Assembly: GCA_025362495.1 (NCBI GenBank)
Contig: JANYGI010000139.1
Coordinates: 27,374-91,373 of the forward strand
Length of the DNA stretch: 64,000 nt
From: Byssovorax sp.
GTDB lineage: Bacteria; Myxococcota_A; Polyangia; Polyangiales; Polyangiaceae
Direction of reading: 5' to 3'
Shown here: one piece after another, positions 43,840 to 50,499 of the stretch
Layout: the number at the start of each line of letters is the position of its first letter
How positions within the stretch are numbered: position 1 is the first letter of the stretch
The notes under the pieces: generated by a model
The model's database searches: none
What the model was told of the DNA's origin: nothing
What the model saw: the letters and a program-made list of their open reading frames with translations, nothing else
Program-made: the position numbers and the translations under genes

Positions 43840-45102
43840 ATGAATACCTCGGTTGGCACGATCTCGTTCGCGGCGCTCCTCCTCGCCGGCATTCCCGCGT
43901 GCGGAGGCGGTGAAACCGGGGGTACGGGCGGCGCGTCCACGACGGCGAGCGGCAGCGGATCGAGCGGCGAGGGCGGCTCCGGCGGCGCGCCCGGCGTCGG
44001 TGGGGCGATGACCACCGGGGCGAGCACCGGCGCCGGCACGAGCGGCTCGACGGGAGCCGGCGGCGCCGCCCCCAAGGGAGAGCCGTACGTCTACGTGGGT
44101 GGTTATGGAAACCAGATCCACGTGTTTCACCTCGACGTGGGCGACGGCTCGCTCACGCCGGTGGGCTCGCCCGTCGACGCGGGCGTGAACCCGAGCTTCC
44201 TCGCCGTCGATCCGGCGCATCATACCCTGTTTGCCGTCAACGAGGACGGCGGCGGCAAGGGCGCCGTCGCCTCGTTTCACCTCGACGCGAGCACGGGGAT
44301 GCTCACGTTCGTCAGCCGGGTCAGCTCGCAGGGCGACGGTCCCGCGTTCGTTTCGACCGACAAAACAGGCGGTTTTGCCCTCGTCGCCAGCTACGGTGGG
44401 GGCACGGTGGCCGTGCTCCCCATCGGCCCCGGCGGCGTGCTGAGCGACGCTGTCGACGTGCACGATCACGGCGGCGGGAGCGCCAACCCCCATCAGCTGA
44501 TCACCTCCCCGGACAACGCCTTTGCCTTCGTGCCCAACAAGGGGCTGAACACGGTCACGCAGTACTCGTTCAACGCGGCGACTGGCAAGCTCGGCGGCGC
44601 GACCAAGCTCGATGCCGCCGGGGGCGCGGGCCCGCGTCACCTCGACTTCAGCCCGACGTCGGCGCACGCGTACCTCATCGACGAGAACGCGAGCACCATC
44701 GAAGCCCTCTCGTACGACACCGCGGCGGGGAAGCTCACCCCGATCCAGACGATATCCACGCTCCCGGCGGGCTTCCAGGGCAACAACACCGGGGCCGAGG
44801 TCCAGGTGGCGCCGTCGGGCAAGTTCGTTTACGGCTCGAACCGCGGCCACGACAGCATCGCGATCTTCAGCGTCGCGGCCGACGGCAAGCTCGCGCTCGT
44901 CGGTCACCAGTCGACGATGGGCCAGACGCCGCGCCACTTCCAGATCGACGCCACCGGCGAGATGATGCTGGTGGCCAATCAGACCACGGGCAACGTGCTC
45001 AGCTTCCGGGTCGACGCCGCGACAGGCCTGCTGACGCCGACCGGGAAATCGGTGTCCGTGCCCTCGGCCTCGTACGTGGGTGTGGTGTACCTGGCGCCTT
45101 GA
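43840..45102 (+). CDS. lactonase-type seven-bladed beta-propeller lipoprotein
   Basis: A 420-residue lipoprotein (IPACGGG) with a ~60-residue Gly/Ser/Thr linker, followed by a beta-propeller of the 6-phosphogluconolactonase/YbhE (lactonase) family: YVYVGGYGNQIHVFHLDV, FLAVDPAHHTLFAVNED, GGGSANPHQLITSPDNAFAF and GPRHLDFSPTSAHAYLIDEN. Cytoplasmic lactonases lack a signal peptide, so export as a lipoprotein is unusual and suggests a binding or environmental lactone role. ATG 43840 gives the signal peptide. Confidence 0.82.
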   Translation: MNTSVGTISFAALLLAGIPACGGGETGGTGGASTTASGSGSSGEGGSGGAPGVGGAMTTGASTGAGTSGSTGAGGAAPKGEPYVYVGGYGNQIHVFHLDVGDGSLTPVGSPVDAGVNPSFLAVDPAHHTLFAVNEDGGGKGAVASFHLDASTGMLTFVSRVSSQGDGPAFVSTDKTGGFALVASYGGGTVAVLPIGPGGVLSDAVDVHDHGGGSANPHQLITSPDNAFAFVPNKGLNTVTQYSFNAATGKLGGATKLDAAGGAGPRHLDFSPTSAHAYLIDENASTIEALSYDTAAGKLTPIQTISTLPAGFQGNNTGAEVQVAPSGKFVYGSNRGHDSIAIFSVAADGKLALVGHQSTMGQTPRHFQIDATGEMMLVANQTTGNVLSFRVDAATGLLTPTGKSVSVPSASYVGVVYLAP

Positions 45103-45118
45103 GCCGAGGGCCGCTGCA

Positions 45119-45143
45119 GCGAGGCGCGGAGGGCGCGCCTCGC
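45119..45143. terminator. bidirectional hairpin between convergent genes
   Basis: A 10-bp perfect GC stem (around GAGGCGCG / CGCGCCTC) with loop GAGGG in the 48-bp gap between the propeller lipoprotein and the convergent zinc-ribbon gene. No T-run is present. Confidence 0.5.
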
Positions 45144-45150
45144 GTCGACG

Positions 45151-45522
45151 TCAGGCGCCGGGGCGGGATTGCTTGCGGATCTTCTTCACGAAGGTCTGCG
45201 TGCACTTCCCGTGGCTGCCCTCGTAATCCATGATCTCGCGCGTCAGCTTGGCCTTGAGATCGGCCGAGAGCGTCTTGCTGTCGCGGACCTCGGTCGCGAG
45301 CTGGATGCCTTCGTAGGTCGTGGGCCAGGTCTGCTTGACGGCGACCTCGGCCTTGTTGGCCTGGCGATGATGCGAGGGCTTGGTCTTGGTGACGTCGTGA
45401 AAGAGGTGGTCGTCGTCGGCCTTCTTTCCCGAGCCGCGGCAGCCCGGGCAGGTCGTCGTGTTACCGAATGAGTTGCCGATCCGGCCGTCTCCGCCGCAGA
45501 TCCCGCATGTCTCATTCGACAT
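45151..45522 (-). CDS. small zinc-ribbon protein, DnaJ-like CxxC motifs
   Basis: A 123-residue cytoplasmic protein. The N-terminus has C6-x2-C9-GGDG and C25-PG-C28-RGSGK, the CxxCxGxG spacing of DnaJ zinc fingers, so it probably binds one zinc. A His-rich segment (DDDHLFHDVTKTKPSHHRQ) and a helical region with MDYEGSHGKCTQTFVKKIRK follow. No J-domain or enzyme motif is visible. It may be an RNA-, protein- or redox-related adaptor; function unknown. Confidence 0.75.
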   Translation of the reverse strand: MSNETCGICGGDGRIGNSFGNTTTCPGCRGSGKKADDDHLFHDVTKTKPSHHRQANKAEVAVKQTWPTTYEGIQLATEVRDSKTLSADLKAKLTREIMDYEGSHGKCTQTFVKKIRKQSRPGA

Positions 45523-45630
45523 GGGGAATGCCCTTCGCTCCGACCGTTCGTCTCTGATCCATCATCGAGCGAGTGTATCCCAAAACGCTCCGCGGCGCAG
45601 GAATTCGAGGGCGCGCGTGGTTGGCCCGAC

Positions 45631-46449
45631 TCAAAGCCTGGTTATCGCGAGGCCGCGCAGGCGGAGCGCGTGCTCGACGCCGCTCGTCAGATCGCCGAGG
45701 ACCGTGATGCCGGCGAGGTCGGCGCCGGCGCGCGCGAGGGTGATCGCGACGGCCGCGCTCACGCCCACGAGGACAACCTTCGCTCCGAGCAGGCGGGCCG
45801 CGCGGGCGGCGCGGAGCAGGTGATCGATCGCCGTCTCGTCGGCCGCGTGCATCCCGGTCACGTCGATGATCACCACGTGCGATCGCTGCCGCGCGATGCC
45901 GTCGAGCAGCGATTCGATGATGTGAGCCGCGCGCTCGGCGGTGATCGACCCGACGATCGGCATCAGCAGCACGCCCTGGTGAAGGGGGATGATCGGGGCC
46001 GCGAGCTCCATGATCTCGCGGTGCTGCGCGCCGATGATCGCCTCGCGCGCCGTGTAGAATGCGCTGGTCACGGCGAGCGCGCCGGCGTGGCCGATCTCCC
46101 TCCTTCGCTCTTCCCACCAGAGCCGCGGGGCGAGATCTTCGCCGAAGATCGCTTTGAAGTCGTCGGAGACGACCTGGAAGCCGAGATCGAGGCCAGAGAG
46201 CATCTCGCCGACCGCCATGCCGCTCTGCGCGCGCTGGCGGCCGATCTGCCCGAGATAGTCGGCGTACGCCGAGGTGGTGCCCCGCTCGAGATCTTGCTCG
46301 ACCGTCCCGAAGGCGCGCCCGATCACCGCGCGGAGGGCCTCGCGTGGGATGCTGGCATACGCCGGTATCGCCGCGACCATGACGCGGTCGGTCGCCTGGT
46401 CGAGGTAGCCGGCGAAGTGTGCTTTGAAGACTGCGACCGCTCGTTCCAT
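45631..46449 (-). CDS. RsbR-like protein with STAS domain
   Basis: A 272-residue two-domain protein. The helical N-terminal half (residues ~1-150) resembles the sensor domains of RsbR-type stressosome proteins. Residues ~155-272 form a STAS domain: PIIPLHQGVLLMPIVGSITA, VVIIDVTGMHAADETAIDHL and GAKVVLVGVSAAVAITL. The phosphorylatable site lies at the DVTGMHAADETA turn. STAS proteins act in partner switching; no matching kinase (RsbT/W) is encoded in this window. It may sense a cytoplasmic signal. Confidence 0.85.
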   Translation of the reverse strand: MERAVAVFKAHFAGYLDQATDRVMVAAIPAYASIPREALRAVIGRAFGTVEQDLERGTTSAYADYLGQIGRQRAQSGMAVGEMLSGLDLGFQVVSDDFKAIFGEDLAPRLWWEERRREIGHAGALAVTSAFYTAREAIIGAQHREIMELAAPIIPLHQGVLLMPIVGSITAERAAHIIESLLDGIARQRSHVVIIDVTGMHAADETAIDHLLRAARAARLLGAKVVLVGVSAAVAITLARAGADLAGITVLGDLTSGVEHALRLRGLAITRL

Positions 46450-46511
46450 GACCGCTCCAGATCCAGAGGACCGGCCGGGTATATCATGGAGCGCGCGCGC
46501 GAAGGGGACCG

Positions 46512-46922
46512 CTATTGCACCGAAAACCTGTCGAAATCGAGGCCGTACACCTCGGCGCCGTCGGCGCTCTTCGTGGCTTGCGGGAGCGTCCCGTCGAACC
46601 TCCAGGCGGTGCCCTTCGGGAAGCGCGTGCAGCCCGGTTCGGACCGATCGACCTTCAACGTGACCAGGACCGGCCGCGCGAAATCGATGCTCGGCGTCGC
46701 CCCGAGCGGGATCACGCCGGCCTCCGGCGCCGTCGAGACCAGCGTCGGGACGCCCTCCGCGTAGCTGTCACCTTGCTTGATCGTCGACGTGAAGTAGACG
46801 CGCTTGCAGGTCGCGTCGACCTTCGCCGCGTTGATCTTCACCACGCCCGCGCCGCCACCACAGCCGATCGCCACGAGCGCCGCCGCGAAGATCGCGGCCG
46901 CCCCGATACCGTGCTTGAACAT
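46512..46922 (-). CDS. small lipoprotein of unknown function
   Basis: A 136-residue lipoprotein (lipobox VAIGCGG, AAGGAGT ribosome site before the ATG at 46922). The mature part reads as a small beta-domain with two cysteines (DATCKRVYFTSTIKQG and SEPGCTRFPKGTAWRFDGTL). No family recognised. It lies 62 bp upstream of the STAS gene on the same strand and diverges from the NlpC/P60-like gene. Confidence 0.7.
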   Translation of the reverse strand: MFKHGIGAAAIFAAALVAIGCGGGAGVVKINAAKVDATCKRVYFTSTIKQGDSYAEGVPTLVSTAPEAGVIPLGATPSIDFARPVLVTLKVDRSEPGCTRFPKGTAWRFDGTLPQATKSADGAEVYGLDFDRFSVQ

Positions 46923-47247
46923 GACTCGACTCCTTCGTCGTCTGACCGGCCAATGAATCCTTCGAACCACCCTTCCGGTCAAGGCCTTCTTTTCTTTCAA
47001 GTTGCCGATTTTGCTGCCGGATCAACGCGATCAATTTCTCCAACACTGATGACGTCGGCGAACCGCAGCGACTCTCGCCGGGGGCGGTTGGGTCGCGCGC
47101 GCCGGGCAGGGGGCCTCGCTCCACTCCTGCGGCGTGATCTCCTGAATGAGTGTGGAAATGTCAGATAGAGATCTTTGGTGGTCCCGCTTTCGGGATGGAG
47201 GAGACGATGATAGCCTCGCGACCTTCCCAGCACTTCAGGAGACACCG
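46923..47247. other. 325-bp divergent intergenic region
   Basis: No gene is convincing here. A pyrimidine-rich stretch (about 46988-47000) and relatively AT-rich bases at 47003-47050 suggest promoters. A leftward TTGACC near 46980 is a weak -35 for the small lipoprotein. A rightward promoter for the hydrolase/RpoC-like unit must also lie here, but I could not single one out. Confidence 0.4.
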
Positions 47248-47607
47248 ATGAGTAATCTGATGGCTTCGGCCGCCGAGAGTTGGATGCGCACGCACGGGCA
47301 CGTGAGCCACGACGTGACGGACTGCTCGCACTTCGTCGTCGCGGTCCTCAACGCGTCGGACGCGCCCGGGTTCAGGTACATCCGCGCGGACGAGTACCTC
47401 ACGTCCCCCTCGTTTTACCGCGTCGATGCGCCCGAGGCCGGCGACCTCGTCCACTGGCCGGGCCACATCGCCGTCGTCATCGATCCGATGGCCGGCACGT
47501 TCATCGGCTCGCAGACGTCGACGGGCGTCGACATCGCCAACTTCAAGACGAACCCGTACTGGTCCGGCCGCTCGCACCGCACCTTCCTCCGCTTCATGGG
47601 CCACTGA
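47248..47607 (+). CDS. small NlpC/P60-like (CHAP-like) cysteine hydrolase
   Basis: A 119-residue papain-fold hydrolase. The nucleophile is C26 in TDCSHFVVAVLN and the general base H73 in GDLVHWPGHIAVVID, the classical NlpC/P60 order. A further polar residue may come from SGRSHRTF near the end. The protein is shorter than most and has no signal peptide or wall-binding domain, so it is cytoplasmic unless exported by another system. Ribosome site CAGGAGA before ATG 47248. It is 42 bp upstream of the RpoC-like frame and probably in the same transcript. Confidence 0.85.
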   Translation: MSNLMASAAESWMRTHGHVSHDVTDCSHFVVAVLNASDAPGFRYIRADEYLTSPSFYRVDAPEAGDLVHWPGHIAVVIDPMAGTFIGSQTSTGVDIANFKTNPYWSGRSHRTFLRFMGH

Positions 47608-47649
47608 CAGGCGTCTCGGTTCGTCCGGTCGGGTGGCAGGAGAGGAGAG

Positions 47650-48549
47650 ATGAGCGAGTCAATCTTCTCTCCCACCTCCGGCGCTGTCCTCGTCGCGCCC
47701 ACCGCCGAGGCCCTGGTTGGCCTCTGGTACGCGACCACCCCCCGAACAGGCGCGCCGGGCACCGGCCTCCGCTTCGCGAGCTTCGCGGAGGTCGAGGCCG
47801 CGTGCGCGCACGGCGGGGCGGCGATCGACGCTGCGATCGAGGTGCGTTTGCCCGGCGAGCGAGCGCGCGTCGCGACCACGGTGGGGCGGGTCCTCCTGGC
47901 GCAGGCGCTCTCGGGGCGCGTGGGCTTCGAGGTGGTCAATCGATCGATCAACGCCCGCGCGGCGGCACGGATCCTCGAGGACGCGCGGCGGCGCGGAGGA
48001 CTCGATTGCGTCGCGGCGGTCGCGCGCGAGCTCTGGAGCTTCGGAGCGCGGGCCGCGACGGAGAGCGGCGTTTCGCTCTCGATTGACGATCTGCGGGCGC
48101 CCGCCGCAAAGGAGGCCATCCTGGCGGAAGGCGAGGCGGTGTGCGCGCGGATCGAGAAGCAGTGGTGTGACGGCAACATCACGGGCGGTGAGCGGTACAA
48201 CGCCCTCACGGACGCGCTGGAGGCCACCGAGGCGCGTTTTCGTGATGCGGTGTCGTCGGAGCTGCCACGGCGCCCCGGGCTCGACGCCATGGTCGCGTCG
48301 GGAGCTCTCGCGGGGGTCATGTGCGATCGGTGGATGGACACACCCTCCTGGCCGCGGCCGGCAGCATCGTCGATGAGGCCACGGCGGCGCGCATCGACAG
48401 CGATTTCGTGGCGACGGCGAAGGTGCGGTCTCCGCGCGCCTGCGCGGCGACCACGGGTGTCTGCGCGCGCTGCTACGGATGGTTCTCGCAGACTCGCGCG
48501 CTCGCGTCGCCGGGAGCGCGGATCGGGCTCGCGGCGGCCCGGGCGATAG
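47650..48549 (+). CDS. RNA polymerase beta' (RpoC)-like protein, first frame
   Basis: A 299-codon frame; residues 1-222 align by eye with RpoC after the catalytic NADFDGD region. Matching blocks: IFSPTSGAVLVAPTAEALVG (RpoC ILSPAxGxPIIVPSQDxVLG), RVATTVGRVLLAQALS (ETTVGRVLL), FEVVNRSINARAAARILEDA, GVSLSIDDLRAPAAKEAILA and ITGGERYNALTDALEA (xGERYNKVxDIW). After LDAMVASGALAG (near RpoC's SGARGS) the frame turns into Arg-rich nonsense to the stop at 48549, while the continuation of RpoC similarity is in the -1 frame (48321-49397). A G5 run at 48312-48316 marks the junction. Good GGAGAGGAGAG ribosome site. Could be split genes, a frameshifted gene or programmed slippage. Confidence 0.75.
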   Translation: MSESIFSPTSGAVLVAPTAEALVGLWYATTPRTGAPGTGLRFASFAEVEAACAHGGAAIDAAIEVRLPGERARVATTVGRVLLAQALSGRVGFEVVNRSINARAAARILEDARRRGGLDCVAAVARELWSFGARAATESGVSLSIDDLRAPAAKEAILAEGEAVCARIEKQWCDGNITGGERYNALTDALEATEARFRDAVSSELPRRPGLDAMVASGALAGVMCDRWMDTPSWPRPAASSMRPRRRASTAISWRRRRCGLRAPARRPRVSARAATDGSRRLARSRRRERGSGSRRPGR

Positions 48550-49397
48550 CTTCGCTCGTCCCTGGCCTCGTGGGACGCACCGTCTGGATATCCAACACTG
48601 GAGATCCGCGGTTATTTCGCGAGGAGGCCACGGCGTCCGGCGTCGTACGCCACGAGCGGCTCGATCTCGTGCCGTCGCCCGACGGCGATGCATTGGTGAT
48701 GATCGCCGACCGAGGCCGGATGACGCTCCTCGACGATTGCGGCGAAGAGATTGAATCTTTCGTCGTGGTCCGAGGTGATGAGGTCGAGGTCACGGACGGC
48801 CAGCGCGTCGCTGCGCGCCAGCGCATTATCTCACGGAGCCGCAGGCGTACGAGACTCGCGCCCGCGGACGCGCCTGCCGTGGCGGACCGCGCGCCTTCAG
48901 CGCCCCTGTACTCGATCGATATCTGGGGCGGACTCCCGCGCTTCCTTGCGATCCTGCGGGCCGAAGAGCCGGAGATCCCGACGATCCTCGCCGAGGTCGA
49001 CGGCGCGCTCGAGGTGATTGAAACTCGCGAGCGAGGCCGCAGGATCCAGATTCACCCTGACGACGGAGGCCCGGCTCGGCATCACTGGCTGCGGGGGCGT
49101 CGCTCCGAGTGGTGGCCGGAGGACGGCCCGGTGGCGCGCGGAGAGTCGCTCGGTGAGCGCGGCACCGACGTGAGCCCGCGCGATCTGCTCCGGATCTTCG
49201 GCGCAGACTGGCTGGCCGGCGGGCTTCACGCCGAGCTCCGCGACATCATCGCGTATTCGAAGCAGCCAGTCGCCGACGTTCATCTGGAGGTCGTCGTCCG
49301 CGAGATGCTGCGGTATGGCCGCGTCGAATCTGGCGTCCGTCGGCCCGCGCTCTCCGGTGTTCACCAGCTCGTCGTGGCGCGGAGACAGCGCTGCTAG
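48321..49397 (+). CDS. RNA polymerase beta' (RpoC)-like protein, second frame
   Basis: A 358-codon frame continuing the RpoC similarity. Residues 6-40 match GTLIDEE...VKVRSP; C41, C48 and C51 (CAATTGVCARC) match three of the four C-terminal Zn ligands of beta'. ARIGLAAARAIASLV and GRTVWISN replace the trigger-loop start (GxIAAQSIGEPGTQLTMRTF), so the trigger-loop His is Trp. SIDIWGGLPRFLAILRAEEP matches DITGGLPRVADLFEARxP, and VHLEVVVREMLRYGRV matches the IEVIVRQMLR segment. The terminal LLGITKASL region is absent. The GTG at 48321 has no good ribosome site; read with the first frame through a -1 shift it gives one 582-residue product. Confidence 0.75.
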   Translation: MRSVDGHTLLAAAGSIVDEATAARIDSDFVATAKVRSPRACAATTGVCARCYGWFSQTRALASPGARIGLAAARAIASLVPGLVGRTVWISNTGDPRLFREEATASGVVRHERLDLVPSPDGDALVMIADRGRMTLLDDCGEEIESFVVVRGDEVEVTDGQRVAARQRIISRSRRRTRLAPADAPAVADRAPSAPLYSIDIWGGLPRFLAILRAEEPEIPTILAEVDGALEVIETRERGRRIQIHPDDGGPARHHWLRGRRSEWWPEDGPVARGESLGERGTDVSPRDLLRIFGADWLAGGLHAELRDIIAYSKQPVADVHLEVVVREMLRYGRVESGVRRPALSGVHQLVVARRQRC

Positions 49398-49599
49398 CCG
49401 GCGTTCGCGGCGCGCGAAGCCGGTGACACGCGGCGGCCGCGGCGCCGGCTACGCGCGCATGGAGGAACGCAAGATAGCAGCGTGGAAATGCCTGGAAATC
49501 GAGCGATCTCGCGCCAGAATTCCGACGTCTCGTCCGGTCGCCGGCTTGCTCTCCGGCTCCCCGCCGCCGCGACGGACCGCGTCGGCGAGAGGACTTACC

Positions 49600-50415
49600 A
49601 TGAACGCTCGTACTTGCTTTGCCGCCGCGCTCCCGCTTCTTTCCACGCTCTTCCTGGGCTGCAACTTCGATCTTCACCTCGGCGACTCGACCCGGGGCGT
49701 GCTCCGTCACGCCGAGTTCTCGTATGTCGACGGAGACTGCCTGTTTGGCTGCAAGGTCGATCAAGCGATGATGGTCGGCGGTCAGGCGCAGGTCACCGTC
49801 GCCGGCGCGGACCTCCCGGACGAGCTGCGCGTCTCGCAGGATCCGCTCGGGGTGATCAGCACCAGCGTGGTGCGCTCGCGGTCGTGCTGCGTGAGCAACG
49901 ATCACAGCGGGGGGTGCTCGCCCATCGGCGACAATGACGTCTGCACCGCGGAGCTCCTGACGACGTTCACCCTCACCGTGCACGCGCTCAAGGCCGGCAC
50001 GACGGCGCTCCAGGTCTTCGACGTCGGCGGGGCGCTCGTCGACTTCGTGACGGTCGAGGCGAAGGATCCGGCGGCCCTCTCGGTGACGTGCGCGCCGATC
50101 GACGGCGGGCCGGCGCAGGGGCCGCTCGGCACGATCCAGCTCGGCCTGGGCGGCGCATGCGATCTCTCCGTCGACGCGCTCGACGAGGCCGGCAAGACGC
50201 TGCGCGCGAGCGCGGGCTTCTCGCTCGCGATCCAGGATCCTTCGGTCTCGGTGCTGCGCCCGAGCTTCGACCTCTTCGATCAGCTCGAAGATCCGGCCAA
50301 GAGCGACGTGCTCTCGGAGTCGACGGCGACGGTCTTTGCCCGCGCTGCCGGCACGACGAGCGTGAACGTGACCGCCGGTAGCTTCATGCAGGCGGTGCCC
50401 GTCGTCGTGAAGTGA
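49600..50415 (+). CDS. Cys-rich lipoprotein of unknown function
   Basis: A 271-residue lipoprotein (lipobox LFLGCNF). The mature protein is beta-rich with a cysteine cluster (YVDGDCLFGCKVDQAMMVGG; RSRSCCVSNDHSGGC) and Ig-like strands (TTFTLTVHALKAGTTALQVF; TSVNVTAGSFMQAVPVVVK), consistent with bacterial Ig-like repeats. No enzyme motif. It is separated from the RpoC-like frame by 202 bp with no recognisable gene, and is closed by the strong terminator at 50424-50457. Confidence 0.75.
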   Translation: MNARTCFAAALPLLSTLFLGCNFDLHLGDSTRGVLRHAEFSYVDGDCLFGCKVDQAMMVGGQAQVTVAGADLPDELRVSQDPLGVISTSVVRSRSCCVSNDHSGGCSPIGDNDVCTAELLTTFTLTVHALKAGTTALQVFDVGGALVDFVTVEAKDPAALSVTCAPIDGGPAQGPLGTIQLGLGGACDLSVDALDEAGKTLRASAGFSLAIQDPSVSVLRPSFDLFDQLEDPAKSDVLSESTATVFARAAGTTSVNVTAGSFMQAVPVVVK

Positions 50416-50423
50416 TCGAAAAA

Positions 50424-50457
50424 GAAAGCGCCGCGGCGGGGTCGCTGCGGCGCTTTC
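50424..50457. terminator. bidirectional intrinsic terminator
   Basis: A perfect 11-bp stem, GAAAGCGCCGC / GCGGCGCTTTC, with a 12-nt loop, flanked by CGAAAAA on the left and CGTT on the right. It lies between the convergent lipoprotein and typA genes and has A/T flanks suited to termination in both directions. Confidence 0.8.
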
Positions 50458-50499
50458 GTTCGAGAGGGCGAGGGGATTACGACCCCCACCTGGAAGAGC

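Noticed and set aside
48549..48693. Taking the first RpoC-like frame at full length as a genuine 299-residue protein
   Set aside because: Beyond about 48318 it is Arg-rich out-of-frame reading while RpoC similarity continues in the -1 frame, so the last ~75 residues are probably not meaningful.
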